Source: Aquilaria yunnanensis
Taxonomy: Eukaryota; Streptophyta; Magnoliopsida; Malvales; Thymelaeaceae
Reading direction: 5' to 3'
NCBI GenBank assembly: GCA_039654915.1
Contig: CM077599.1
Span: forward strand, 80,506,001-80,570,000
DNA length: 64,000 nucleotides
The translations under genes and the position numbers were made by a program. A model generated the notes under the pieces. The model worked only from the letters and a program-made list of their open reading frames with translations, did not search any database and was not told the DNA's origin. Below are positions 52,631 through 64,000 of this stretch, piece by piece. Within the stretch, counting starts at the first letter, position 1; each line of letters starts with the position of its first letter.

Positions 52631-52857
52631 ATATTAGTAATACTATAATTTTTATTATATAATTATATATATATATCTCGGGTTCGGTTCTATCTCGGGT
52701 TGGTTCTATATGGAACCAGAACCAACCCAAAAACCGTCGGTTCTCCTATATGTGGAACCAACCCGAGAACCATGATCAATTTTTACCCAACCCAACCCAA
52801 CCCAATGGGGGTGGTTCGGTTTCGGTTTCGGGTTTACCCAACCCATGCTCACCCCTA
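51882..52857. mobile_element. hAT-like MITE, tandem pair member 2
   Basis: A 976-bp element with ends TAGGGGTGAGCATGGGT in perfect inverse orientation, flanked by the perfect 8-bp TSD GTTTGACA (51874-51881, 52858-52865). Subterminal arrays of GGTTCGG/CCGAACC and GAACCAGAACC fit a hAT family. It carries a (GT)n microsatellite at 52,592-52,627 and no transposase. It inserted directly at the right edge of the first element. Confidence 0.95.
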
Positions 52858-52865
52858 GTTTGACA

Positions 52866-53496
52866 TATTGGACGTGATTGATGTATTTGGCATTAAAATG
52901 CTCACCCCAGTTTGAGGTGCACCATTTAACTTCAACATTATAGAATGGTCTAAATGCATTATTTTTCCGTCAAGTTTTACAACTCACACGAGTTAGTCCC
53001 TAAAGTATGACTCATCACAACTTACTCCGTTAAGTTTGTTAATTATTGTAACTTAGTCCAAAAACTTAGAAAGTCTAAGTGAGTTACTCCCTTTAGTAGT
53101 CATGCTTGGTTACAATTATTGATAAAACAACGGTGTTTCTGTTGACTTGGTTGTTTGGTGAATGGTTTTGAAATCCTCAAAGTCTACCGGTCCTCTCATC
53201 TTCAATTTGGGCTAAGGTTTGAATGAAAGATTATCACTCCCCTATGTCTAGTTCATCAGTGACATGCTATTACAGTTTGCTGGTGAAGTAATTCATGGGA
53301 TGGAAGGATACAAAGAACATGGGTTGAAGGTTTTCTGAATGCTCAAAGTATCATGTACGACAAGTGACACTTAGATTGATTATTGTAATAGGTTCCAAGT
53401 ACAATGGTTTGTTGGAAAATAAGATTCAGTCTTTCGTGATTTTTTGGTTTTCATTCTTGTTCATAAGGTGAAAGATGACCTTGTGTTGATCTTGAG
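52866..53496. other. Spacer, no gene
   Basis: AT-rich DNA without a supported gene. Phrases such as TTAGTCCCTAAAGTATGACTC and TTAGTCCAAAAACTTAG resemble Mutator-like terminal repeats, but I did not find the partner arm. Confidence 0.4.
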
Positions 53497-54248
53497 ATGC
53501 TATGATTTCTTAATCAATCTAGTAAATTAGATCTTTATTTTTTTTTTTTTGAAACTGAGTTAATTGAATGGTATGTTTAAGATGTCAGAATTTGCAGACA
53601 GACATAGCTCTAAAGAATACCTAAGGGAGTTCTAACCAAGCTAAGAAGCTTGGTAAGTAGATCTACTAAAGGAGCCTAAGTAAAGTTCAAAGAACTTTAT
53701 GAAGTTAAGCCACTAAGTCTATTACCCCACATAATAAGCAAGGGAAAGACGCGTAAGAGATGAGAGTGGGTGATGACCCTGTAAGCAAGACTTAAGGAAG
53801 ATAAAAGATTTAGAATACGTGAGCCAGTGTATCAAGTATCTTCATCATTTAAGCTCACGGTACGTCTAAGACACCTTTGGGTGCAAGAAATCCCAAGTGT
53901 TTTATGTTGCATGTCATTCACTCATGCATTGCACTTATTATTATTTTTTTACTTATGGTTGTTTGTTGAATGCTTGGTTGTTTGTTTGCAATATGTACAT
54001 GTTTGCTTTAGTTTTCTTACAGGTATCGAGGAACCCCTTACTGAGTACAATAACGTACTCATTCCTTCAAGCTTATTTGTACAAGTACTAACCCCGAGCC
54101 CAACAACTAGATGTATAGTTGTGCTAAGATTTTTTAATCAATCTAGTAAATTAGATCTTCATTTATTTTTTTTTGAAACTGAGTCAATTGAATGTTATGT
54201 TTAAGATGTAAAAATTTGCAGACAGACATAGCTCTAAAGAATACCTAA
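53497..54248. repeat. 128-bp direct repeats flanking a 0.5-kb insert
   Basis: Copies at 53497-53624 and 54121-54248 share AATCAATCTAGTAAATTAGA, a poly(T) tract and GCAGACAGACATAGCTCTAA. The insert between them (53625-54120) includes CTTACTGAGTACAATAACG, a phrase reminiscent of Tekay-type LTRs. The arrangement could be a small LTR element, or a tandem duplication that includes part of an LTR. No TSD was found. Confidence 0.6.
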
Positions 54249-55075
54249 TATGATAAGTACAAACAAGAAACCCATGGATAAATTGAGGTTTGGAGATTGT
54301 TCTTTTATTTCTTTCCTCATGCTTGATAAATTATCAAATCATGATTTCTCAAGTTTCTGTTGATCTTAGATATAAATAGAAGTAAAGCAAGATGAAGTAG
54401 TGTGTTTTTCCTTATCTACTACTAGTAAATTGGTCATGCTTTACAGATGTGGATTGTGATGCTATTTTTGTACATGATTTTATTTCTTTTTTTTTTCATT
54501 TATTTCTGAAACACACATAAAACGTAATTATGAGAGTAAACTAGAAATGAAGAATGGCAGAAGCAATAAACTATAAGTGAATAAAGTAGACAATGGTCGA
54601 AGTGGGATTATATCAATAATTATGATGCTGAACATGTTTTCTCCTTGAAACAAATAAATTTTTGCTCTATTGTGAAAGTATTTTGCTTCATTTAGTAGTC
54701 TAAGAATTACGGTTTAGAGTGGATTGATCTACTATTAACCAACATTTGAGAGATGTAATTAAGGAGATGCATCTAAAACAAATTATGACTGAAGCTGAGA
54801 ATGGAAAGCTAAGAAGGCAACTGGGATGTAATAGTGGTAAGGGTTGCGGATGTGAGCAATAGCTGAAGGTAGTCATCCAACAAATTGATGAGTTGAAGGT
54901 TTTGGCATATAGGATGGGAAAGAGGATGAAAATAAGCATGTTTACCTATTTTTAGGAATGCTTTGCCAGGTTGTAGTCGATGTTGTTTTATGCCGTGGGA
55001 ATGGTTAACAAATGTTAAGTGTGTAATGCAAGTAGGTTAGGGAAAGTGTTATAGGATAAGCAAACTTGTTACATA

Positions 55076-56410
55076 GGGGTGTAAACAAATATAGCATTTG
55101 ATAAACTGTTTAACGGGAGTTCATTTATGTTCTTTTGTTAAGCTAAACAAACAGGCATGAACATAATTTTCTATTCATTTATTTAAATGAATGAACAAAA
55201 ACAATTCTATGTTCATTTATTTATGTTCATAAACAATTTGATTAGTAATCATTTATGTTCACTCCTTTATTTGTTCATTTGTTCGTTATCCATTTGTTTA
55301 TTTATTAATCTATTATTCATACTCATATATATACTTATTTATCCCCAACTCTTCCAAGTTTAGCTTTTCATTGGTCACTAACGAGCCCCTAAATCCTAAA
55401 TCCCTAAATCCATATGTGATTCTCCTCTTGTGTATGCCCTAACCAAAGGTATTAAATATCATTACTATTAGGTATACTGCACTTCATAATTTAAAAGTAT
55501 ACTACATGGTATACAGTGCTGCATACTGTTACCATTTTCACAAAAAAAAAATTATTACAATATTATTTTAAGATAAAATAAATTAAATAAAAAAAATTTT
55601 ACACCTTTTTATACATATTCTAATTTTTCTCATCATAATTTTTTAAATATAAATAAAATATACTTGAAAGATGATATTTTTATACAATAAAAAACCTAAA
55701 AAATATTACATATAAAGAAAAATAAATATTCCTCAACAAAAAAAAAATAATTTATTTATAGAAGAGGAAAAAAGAAACAATACTCTAACAATAACAATAC
55801 CCAAAAGTTAGATGACTACACACAAAAGAAAAAGTAACACAAAAATAAAAGTAAATATTTATGCTAAAATATATGTATTAATCATAGTGTATTGTTTTAC
55901 GTATTTATATATGATAATTTGACGCAAAATGATAAAAAAAAAATCTCACATATGCCCTAAGAAAAATAGGATACCGTAGTATACAATTTGCAGTATTTTG
56001 CAGTATACCACGTTATTTTGACATAATGTAAACAAAAGGTGATTGGTATGTGAAAAATATCATTATATTCTATGATATTTTGTGCAAAAAAATGACAATG
56101 TGAAAACATTTACGTTGAGTACACCTTACTTGTTGCAAATGATATACCGCAGTATTAAAAACTATGGTTCTAACTCCTAAATCCTACAAAGTTATTTTTT
56201 TTTATGTTCATTCATTTATATTCATTTATGTTCATTTAAATTGTTCATGAACTTCTTCATATGCATCATTACCGAACATGTTCGTTTATTTCTGTTCGCA
56301 AACAAGTTTGTTCATTTGGTTTATTTAATATTGTTTGTGAACAAACATGAACACCATCTTTTCACCAAACGAACGAAAGAACACAAACAAGGCATGTTCA
56401 TGTTTGTGAG
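55076..56410. mobile_element. hAT-like MITE with a nested insertion
   Basis: The left end TAGGGGTGTAAACAAAT is of hAT-MITE type, and both flanks (55,080-55,340 and 56,195-56,410) are filled with TTCATTTATGTTCA and GAACA phrases. The middle (about 55,440-56,170) is a separate AT-rich block with weak inverted ends (GGTATTAAATATC versus, from the right, TTTTTAATACTGCGGTATATC) and repeated GGTATAC/GTATACC phrases, suggesting a second element inside. The right end is poorly preserved and no TSD could be confirmed. Confidence 0.5.
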
Positions 56411-57517
56411 CATCTTTAGTTAAAACCTAAGTGAACAAAAATTTTTAGCCTTATTGTTATGTACTATATCTAAAGTTATGGTTATATTGTTGTTTGTAAA
56501 CATTATTTACTAATGAAATGCAATTGCCAAATTTTTGGCATCTATTTTACATTGATTTGGTACAAAAAGTAGTTGCGCCATTTTCAAAGTTTGATACATG
56601 TAAAATAATTGCAATGTGAAAATCCTTACAACTTTCATGCATTTAGAAGTCATGCTGTCCAAAATACATCTTGACAGAAGCATCAATAAAGGTTTAGTTA
56701 CAAAAGTGGACAGTACATCAACCGATTATCCATAATCAGTTACAAAAGTGGCAAGCAGCTCTTGGTTTTGCACAATCATAGGACATTATTCTAATACATT
56801 TAATGAACATATTCACAAGATGACTTGTGAATGCAATCCTAGTTGGAAAAGAAAATTACTGGAATTATGAAATAATAATGTTGTTGCTTCTTTAATAAAG
56901 AACATGATTGTTTTGATGTGGCAACTTTCATTTAATATGTTGGTCCATGATTCATCAATGTGTACACCAATTCCAACAATCCCACTCGAACCTCTGCCTA
57001 GACCCTCTACCCTTACCCTTTCTTCAGCCACCACCACCTTTTCCCACTTGGCCATACTTCTTGAAATTTGTGTAGCTCCTGTACTACTTTCAAACTGTGT
57101 AGTCTAAACATGAAAGATAAAATGTCGTGGTAACATAGAATAAACCAAGAATTGTTTTTGCTAGGATTGTAAGATAGAATGCAGGCTATACATAACTATA
57201 TTATAGTGTGAAGAATGGGAAAAAGTTTAATTACAAGGCACTATGTTATATGTGAATAGCAATATGGCCTATACTAGAATGCAGTCATTATGTGTAGACT
57301 AAAATGAAGTCCAAATAGTAGGTGACAATTTTCATAAGCTTACATAATATAAGATGCTTGCTTGGCTGACTAATTGTTGACTTTGCATATATATGTTGGT
57401 TGAACTTGGTCCTAGATCTTCCTATGGAACATACCATGAAGTAGGATCAATTATATTATATGTCATATTAAGTTATCAAATTCCTTCTCAATCTAAGATT
57501 TTGACCAATTAAAAATA

Positions 57518-57721
57518 TCAACCATTTTTCCCCTTCACATCGAATTCTTCATCAACCTCCAATCCAACGTGATAGCTAGAAATATGAGAACTTGACCTCC
57601 AAGTATTACCCAATATCGGCCCATCAACATAATGATCAGTATACACTTCTACAATATCACTTTTAATTGCATGATTCACCATGTCAATTGTTGATTCATC
57701 ATCATGCAACATTGAGAACAT
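57518..57721 (-). pseudogene. Mutator transposase N-terminal fragment
   Basis: The minus-strand reading MLHDDESTIDMVNHAIKSD followed by VEVYTDHYVDGPI matches the pattern of the N-terminal PB1-like domain of plant MuDR-type transposases (a run of the kind 'DDES..DM....' then 'VEVYVEH.VDEP'). No MULE catalytic domain, zinc finger or SWIM domain was found nearby. It lies about 330 bp outside a Mutator-like terminal-repeat element. Confidence 0.55.
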
Positions 57722-58045
57722 GTTGCCTACCTCAATTACTTAATGATAATATAAGCCTCGTATAGTCTTTTCATTATACTGAAGCTTCTCTATTCTTTAT
57801 ATCATGTACAACATGAAATTTTATTTTCATCATACACCCTTAAGCATATATGACCCTTAACATATCTACTCCTACTTTCCTTAACAAAACGACCACCATG
57901 GTCCAAATACATTGTAAACTAGACCAGGATAAACTACGACTTACAAACTTGATAGTACACTACATGATTATACTATATATAAATGTTTTTGGAAAAAATT
58001 CTCTAACCCATAAGTTACAGGTATTGAAATACACTAAATATTTAT

Positions 58046-59895
58046 AAGTAAAACTTATATATAGTTCTCTAACTATAATGGTCATCTTAATATAGTCCCT
58101 TACCCTAACTTTGTCCTCATAAAATTTCTTAGCATTTATATCATGATCTAATTGCAGTCCTTCCATCAATTTTAGTGTTAACCTTAACCAAAATGCTAAT
58201 GTGGCAGTCTTAAAAATCCTACTGAGGCCTGGATAGCCACAGTGGCTTCCTCCTTACCTATAATGAATGATCATATTGTACAAAAATAAAACATCATACA
58301 CAAACTATCACAAACACAAAATGTTGAGACTTGAAATATAAATGATCCACGTTCCATCTTCTTCCTAAATTTTCTAGGTTAATAACATGTTTTTCCCTTC
58401 AATTCATTTGAAACCCACCTATTTCATTTTTCCCTTCAATTCATATGTTTCTCAACCCAAATTAACTTCACTGGCTTTTTGTTTTCCTTTTAATTCATAT
58501 GGTGTTGATTCATCTGTCCTTTCTCAATTCATATGACTTCACCGCTTTTTTGTTTTCCCTCTTTTGCATTGACTTCACTGCCAAGATCTAAATCTACCTT
58601 TTCTGCTACTAGCACAACAATCGTAAAGATCACCAATTTTCTTTTCTTTTCGAACACTACAGCTAGTCAGACCTGGGCAATTAACAAAAGTGAATGCTTC
58701 GATGAAAGGTCAAAAATAGAGGTGCAAAACCTAGATAATTAACCAAAACTAAAAATTGATAACGCATAATGATACTAATGAAAACCTAAAAAATCCTTTA
58801 GAGCAAAGAAAAAAAAAACACCACTTACTACCACTTAAAATTAGAGAAGCTGTAACATCTCCAGATCCCACATGGGAGAAATGTAGTAAGTCTTATGTGG
58901 ATATATAGGCTCAAGTTACAGAACATAATCACCTAGCACTTATTTTTTTCTAAAGGATAGCCCATGTGATGTAGGCAAGTGTTCTGTTGACCGGTTCTGA
59001 ACTTGAGTCATTACAAATAATATCAAAGCATAAGAAAGGTTCAAAGAATGTGGTAGGTAGATCATCCACAAATGACACATGATAGGGTAAGAGCAAGATT
59101 TTGGGTAGGTACAAAATTGAATCGGAACCATGGAAACACTAAAACCAACCCAATTTAATAGAGAGATTGGAACTAGTACCAATTAGACAGAATTTACGAA
59201 TGGAAGAACAGTGGACCCTAGATAAACTTGTAGATATTAAAGAACCTAAACTAAATTAGTAAAGGAAAATGGTTAAGGCAAAGAAAACTCAAACCAGAAG
59301 ATGGAACTAGGATTATGATGATAAAATGATGAAAAGGACGAAGACAACGATGGCCTCCCCTCCGATATGACATTGTTCAATACAGGTGACCAATCACGAA
59401 GATTAATCAAGAAAAACATTAAAAGGGAAACGAGCACACTATTGTTTCAACCAATGAGAAACCCTTTTCCACTAACCGAATAAAATGGTCAACGTCAGAA
59501 CCAATTAGAATTTCAAGGATGCTTCCAAAATGTGGCAATAGCACTGTGGTGGCCATGACGGTGATGACGTCAATGGTAACAAAGAGAAGATTTGGGGAAG
59601 AATATGAAGTTTGGATTAATCTATGTTTCTTGTAACTAAGATTATGTATTTGTGTCAATTTTAGCCTAAATTTATTATTCTTCCATTATAATATCTTATT
59701 ATTATGAAATAGGGAATCAAGTGACAGTGTGAGTGCCACATAAACAACTTTCGTCTAAAATAACGGAGAAGCTGATGGAAGGAACTCATATAAAACATCA
59801 TATACGAGTTAGGGACTTTAACAGGATAAAGTTGAGGTAATGGACCACATTAGAATGACTATAATAGTTTATAGAACTATATATGAATTCTACCC
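58046..59895. mobile_element. Mutator-like element with long terminal repeats
   Basis: An 1850-bp element whose ends are inverted over roughly 150 bp (left CTTATATATAGTTCTCTAAC and ATAGTCCCTTACC; from the right TTCATATATAGTTCTATAAAC and GTGGTCCATTACC; shared TCCTTCCATCA further in). Flanks AAATATTTAT (58036-58045) and AAATGTTTAT (59896-59905) form a 9-10-bp TSD with one change, as expected for Mutator. No transposase is inside. The right end resembles the 1.15-kb repeats at 1-4412. Confidence 0.78.
58851..59015 (+). mobile_element. Short LTR (TRIM-like) fragment
   Basis: A 165-bp stretch starts TGTAACATCTCCAGATCCCA and ends GAGTCATTACA, with TG...CA ends. It is followed by ATATCAAAGC, similar to a methionine-tRNA primer site. 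Size and sequence fit a terminal-repeat retrotransposon in miniature. The second LTR was not seen. Confidence 0.45.
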
Positions 59896-59944
59896 AAATG
59901 TTTATTTTAGTTACCACCATCTCAAGTTCTTTGCACCATTTTTT

Positions 59945-60463
59945 GTAGACCTAAAGCCCATTTTGCCCCCCCTGAACTTAGTCAACTTGGACCTTTTACC
60001 CCTAGACTTTGACTCGGTTTGACTCGCTCCTCAAACTTTGTAAACTATGACCTTATATCCCCCTTGGTCCAATTAAATGAAAAATATGTATTAAAATGAA
60101 ACTAAAAATAATTGAAGGGCTAACTAAATCATTTGTCCAATGGTTAACTCTTGTGAGCAAATAATAAGAAGCCTTAACACAAACTTATATGTGAAGACAA
60201 GGGAAAGATGGACAATCTCAAATGTGAAATTGAAGTCTTTATGCTTATTGTTTGCTCACAGTGGTCAACAATTAAACAAATGATTTAGTTAGCTCTTAAG
60301 TTCTCATTTTATTTTTATTTTAGTACACATTTTCCATTTAACTGGGCTAAGGGAGTAAAAGATCCTACTTTGCAAAATTTGAAGGGCGAGTCAAACCGAG
60401 TCGAAGTCTAGTGGGTAAAAGGTCCGAGTTGGCAAAGTTTCAAGGGGCAAAAGAGGCTTTAAG
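59945..60463. mobile_element. Mutator-like MITE with 9-bp TSD
   Basis: A 519-bp element flanked by the perfect 9-bp duplication CCATTTTTT (59936-59944, 60464-60472). Its arms are inverted for over 100 bp (CTAAAGCCCATTTTGCCCC and CCCCTAGACTTTGACTCGG on the left; TTAAAGCCTCTTTTGCCCC and CCACTAGACTTCGACTCGG from the right). It is nearly all terminal repeat and codes for nothing. Confidence 0.92.
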
Positions 60464-60652
60464 CCATTTTTTTCTTAGGTTTGAGTTAAATTTTTTTATA
60501 TTAATATTTGCTAAAAAAGTTTTTAAAAATTATATTTCAAAACTATAAGTCTCGTAGTTTTTAAGGAAAAATTACCGAAACCCCCCTAAAGTCAAACATT
60601 TTTTCTTTTCTTAAATAAATAATTTTATTTAGCATTTTTTGTAAAATTATGC

Positions 60653-60678
60653 CACTACTTTCTTAAAAATATATCATG

Positions 60679-60711
<33 letters not shown>

Positions 60712-61104
60712 TATTATTATTATTATTATTATATATGATACGTTATATATGATGCATTATATATATGATATATTTGATAATATGATATATTTACACACAC
60801 ACATATATGTTTGTGTGTGTGTGTATTTAAAGAGAGAGAAGTAGAAACAGAGGAAGAGATACGGGCAGAGGAGAGAGAGAAAGAGTTGCATGTGTTGGCG
60901 TGTGTAATTTTGTAATTGAAATAAAGGGAAAACTCTACTTTAGTCCCAAATTTTTCATGATTGTTTCAAAATGACAATTTCTTTTTCCCTTTTTAACTGC
61001 TTAAACCTTACCAAAGGCTACTCACGTTGGTAATTACCAACAATTTAAGTCATTGGAAAGTTTAGAGAGGCTAAGTTAGTTATATTTCCTTTTCTATGGT
61101 AGTG
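60653..61104. mobile_element. Possible CACTA remnant
   Basis: Ends CACTACTTTCTTAAAAAT and, from the right, CACTACCATAGAAAAGG are CACTA-like, and ACCAACAATTTAAGTCATTGGAAAG near 61,040-61,062 resembles a degenerate subterminal motif. The expected 3-bp duplication is not matched (TGC and ATC), so this is tentative. Confidence 0.35.
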
Positions 61105-61171
61105 ATCTTTAATGGAGTTAAGTTTTTAAGGGGTAATTGTAGGTATTTGGAATATGGGAGCACAACCGTAA

Positions 61172-62033
61172 TGATAGCCGAAGGGCTATCACCTCTCTCA
61201 GTACACACTTCCTGCCAATAGTATAGTCGGGAAGCCTGATGTCATCCGAAAGAGGCGCTATCACTGACCTCGGAAGGAGCGAAGTCAAACACCTCGAACT
61301 CGGGACTTCGGCTAGTACGTCAGGAATTTTAAGGATGTTACCGGCTCCCTCGGGATACCAAACGGATCGCCTTCAAGGATGAAGAACTAGCTATTTCAAG
61401 TAGGAGAGAATCTCCCCGAAGGTGGAACCCCCGAACTAGGGAACTCCCCGAACTACAGGCATAATTCCCGAAGAGGGGCGTCCGTACCAAAGGACGGCCT
61501 CGCCCAGAGGACCTCGGGAGTACGGCATGAGCATTTAAGGAGTCTCTGACATGTCGCCCACATGCGCTACACGCAGCCTCGAAGAGCGGACTAACGCGCC
61601 GACGCCGTCCAAGTCTTGTCACGACCTGTCTCGGTCCCAGACCCGAGGAGCCTACAAACAGCTACCTGTCCCCTACGCCCAGAAGTACAGATCGCATCCG
61701 ACCGAACACGTGTCGTGATCTGAACGGGCTGGGCACCCCTATAAATACCAGGAAGCAGGCCCTGGCAAAGGATTCAACCCCCTCTCCCTGAGAAAACACG
61801 AACAGGCAAGGCCACCTAGCCTCTTAGTGCTTTTCCTCTATCTTCTCTCAGAACACTGACTTGGGCGTCGGAGGCTCCTCCCCGGAAAAATACTTCAGGG
61901 ACCTCCTAACCCCTTTTCTTTCTGAGCATTTCAGGCACACTCCTCTGGGAAATCTTTGCTCCAGACGTCCTCCCTCTCAGGAAGTCCCTCTCGAAGTCAT
62001 AATGTCACCAGACGAATGTGCCTCGGGGCATCA
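61172..62033 (+). mobile_element. Solo LTR, Ty3-type, GC-rich
   Basis: An 862-bp element with ends TGATAGCC and GGGCATCA, flanked by the perfect 5-bp TSD CGTAA (61167-61171, 62034-62038). A TATA box CTATAAATACC at 61,739-61,749 is followed by a leader with CACTGACTTGGGCGTCGGAGG near 61,855-61,875, as in LTRs of plant Ty3 elements. It is much more GC-rich than its surroundings. No internal region remains, so the element was lost by LTR-LTR recombination. Confidence 0.93.
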
Positions 62034-62086
62034 CGTAAGTTACGTCAAACTTTAGGGGAGTTTTGATAATTTTCCTTAGTTTTTAA

Positions 62087-63542
62087 ATATAAACATTTTA
62101 AGCTTTTTAGTAAATGTTAATATAAATAAATTTAAGTAAATTTTAAGTAAAAGAGCTGAAATGGTGTAAAGAACTTATGGCGGAGAGAATATTTTTTTTC
62201 CTTAGGCATATAATTCCAGTACTAACTGCAAACATTTCAAGAGGTAAACTGGAACAGTAACTTCTCCAAAGCCTAAATATGGTTCGTCTCACTACAAAGC
62301 ACATTTAAATACCAACCCATTTTTACTTGTCCAAAAGTATCAAACCAATGGTAAAAAGTCACCGTTCTGGGTTATTTTTATTTTTATTTTTGAACGGAAC
62401 ATGAAATGCATTCAAGAAAAATAAACCAGCAAGACGCTGGGGGTACAGGGAGTTATATAAAATACAATTCAATCCCAAGGGCTAACTTAACCCACCATAC
62501 CACAGACACCAGTTATGAGAACAGAGGAAGCAGAGCTCCAAGAAAAATGAAAAAAAAAATTGAAACCACCTAAACCCACCTAGATTGCAGAGGATTAGAC
62601 TAAAACCATTTGCTACAAGAAAGAACGGAAGCACCATTCATATAACGATACATTATGACTCTGCAACCTGCTTGAAATCCATAAATGAGAGAAGTTCTGA
62701 ATCTCATCTCAACCAAATTATCCACCATATTTAACACCAATACCATTAGTTTTGTTCTTCAAGGTCAATTACCGGTAAAAATAACTGTGAATATGGAAAT
62801 AGAATGATCACTTTCTCTACCAAAGCCTGATCTCATCATATGGCCCCCAGCTTCAATTCAATGCTGTGTCCGTCTTCCAAAGTCTCTTTCTTAGTACATT
62901 TCCTTCCTCTGTTCTTAGAAAAAAAGGTCCCACTGAACATAAATCGTCCCCTTGTCCCTTGCTCTTAGATAAAATATTGGATATATAAATACATATAAAT
63001 AATTCTGTCCAATTATGGTTTTTGTCCCTCCACCTTTAGCCGGATCACTAAAGTGTTTAGAAAATTGTGACGAGGTCCAGGATTTGATTATGGCTTTCCC
63101 ACTACCTCCTAAAAAATGTCACACAAAGCTGGTTCGGTTGTCTTACAATTTAAAAAAAAAAAAAGAAAACTAGCATTCCCCTTCTCATACCTATAATAAT
63201 AATACATCCTCTATCATATACTTATAAACTATGCTTCAAATATATGGGGAAAAAAAAGACAAGAAGACAGATAATCCTGTCGAAATATGGTTTTTGTAAG
63301 ATTAAAACATTGGCTATATATTTGCTGGAACTTATTAATTAATATTGTAAAAAATCCTTGCCTCATCAGTACCTCCTCTATTTGTCATTGTGTTCAAGTA
63401 AAGCTCCTAAGATTTTAAATCTCTTATCAAATAGGTTACCATTCTTTTAATGGTATAATACAGTACCGGTACCGTATTATATATTTTTAGATGTACTAGT
63501 TTTAAATAATCTAAATATATATACAAATGTGAAAATAATATA
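62087..63542. other. Spacer with a probable non-LTR tail, no gene
   Basis: No gene is supported. Around 62,360-62,580 an ATTTTTATTTTTGAACGG start followed by CAAGACGCTGGGGGTACAGGG resembles the 3' end of a minus-strand non-LTR element, like 47,285-47,480. A short palindrome AATACAGTACCGGTACCGTATT-like site lies at 63,458-63,479. Confidence 0.35.
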
Positions 63543-63771
63543 CTCCTTCCGTCCTATATTCTTACACTATTCACTTTTCAGTAATTAATCTATGATTTTT
63601 TATTTTCAACATTTTAGTATATAAATGAAGAATTTTTATATAAGAATGATAAATCAAAACATATAGTTTCTAAATATATTTTTTTAAATTTTTTTGAACA
63701 AATACTAATATGAATAAATTCAAGTTAAAATAAGTGAAAAAATTAAATTGTGCAAAGAATATGAGACGGAG
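63543..63771. mobile_element. Stowaway-like MITE 2
   Basis: A 229-bp element with ends CTCCTTCCGTCCTATATTC and, from the right, CTCCGTCTCATATTCTTTG, flanked by TA at 63541-63542 and 63772-63773, the Stowaway pattern. It is shorter than the copy at 30533-30818. An (AC)n microsatellite follows at 63,774-63,796. Confidence 0.9.
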
Positions 63772-64000
63772 TACACGCACACACACACACACACATAGAA
63801 CATACCAAAATTTTATATTGTCAGAGTATGAAATGTAGATTATATGTATGCAGATTAATTAAGAGTTTTTCTCATATAAATATTCTATTATGTATAATAA
63901 ACCATAGTTTTTAAGGTAATTAGAAAATAAAATTACAACTTTTCTTTCAAATATTTGTAAATGTTTGAAATAAAATTAATTAATTACACATAATTATAAT

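Larger units (their letters stand above)
60565..62076. mobile_element. Mutator-like element hosting a solo LTR
   Basis: Short inverted ends (GGAAAAATTACCGAAACCCC on the left; GGAAAATTATCAAAACTCCC from the right, then CCTAAAGT) are flanked by TAGTTTTTAA on both sides (60555-60564, 62077-62086), fitting a 9-10-bp Mutator TSD. The interior holds (AAT)n and (GT)n microsatellites at 60,675-60,830, a possible CACTA remnant and the solo LTR at 61172-62033. Confidence 0.75.

Noticed and set aside
55386..55412. CCCTAAATCCTAAATCCCTAAATCC as a telomere-type repeat
   Set aside because: Only three or four imperfect units; plant telomeric DNA is exact CCCTAAA over longer runs, so it is more likely chance or an old interstitial trace.

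Overview
The window is nuclear DNA of a flowering plant, most likely a woody or other AT-rich eudicot. The evidence is three spliced genes with short GT-AG introns and plant-type products, a plant GH31 alpha-glucosidase relic, and a dense layer of plant transposons (CACTA, hAT, Mutator-like, Stowaway, L1-type LINEs, LTR retrotransposons). No bacterial operon, CRISPR array, tRNA or rRNA gene was found. The species cannot be named from sequence alone.

Layout. 1-4412: two 1.15-kb direct repeats enclosing a copia-like LTR. 4466-7946: broken GH31 alpha-glucosidase gene with a hAT-like insertion in its last exon. 9828-10757: short direct repeat around a MITE, directly upstream of a gene. 10842-13545 (+): intact eight-exon dihydroorotase gene (PYR4 type, pyrimidine synthesis). 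13680-15029 (-): five-exon coiled-coil protein, distantly like plant proton pump interactors, ending only 134 bp from the dihydroorotase stop codon. 15605-16649 (-): three-exon bHLH162-type transcription factor. 17599-23446: tandem pair of 2.4-2.6-kb segments of unknown nature, one carrying a Mutator-like element. 24200-46200: nested-transposon block with two LINEs split by CACTA, hAT and LTR insertions, a second CACTA element, and a third LINE relic. 48150-49030 (-): a second bHLH gene with the same exon plan as the first, whose 3' end has a 184-bp-period tandem duplication. 49391-64000: MITEs, a LINE tail, two adjacent hAT elements, a cluster of Mutator-like elements, a solo LTR and a Stowaway.

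The genes do not form a pathway. The functional content is one housekeeping enzyme, one probable scaffold/coiled-coil protein and two paralogous transcription factors that transposons have pushed about 31.5 kb apart. Most of the information here is in insertion order: target-site duplications (TSDs) of the expected length were found for most elements, and at three sites removing the insertion in silico rejoins the host reading frame. Exon joints were placed by hand from reading-frame continuity and GT-AG borders; no RNA evidence was available.
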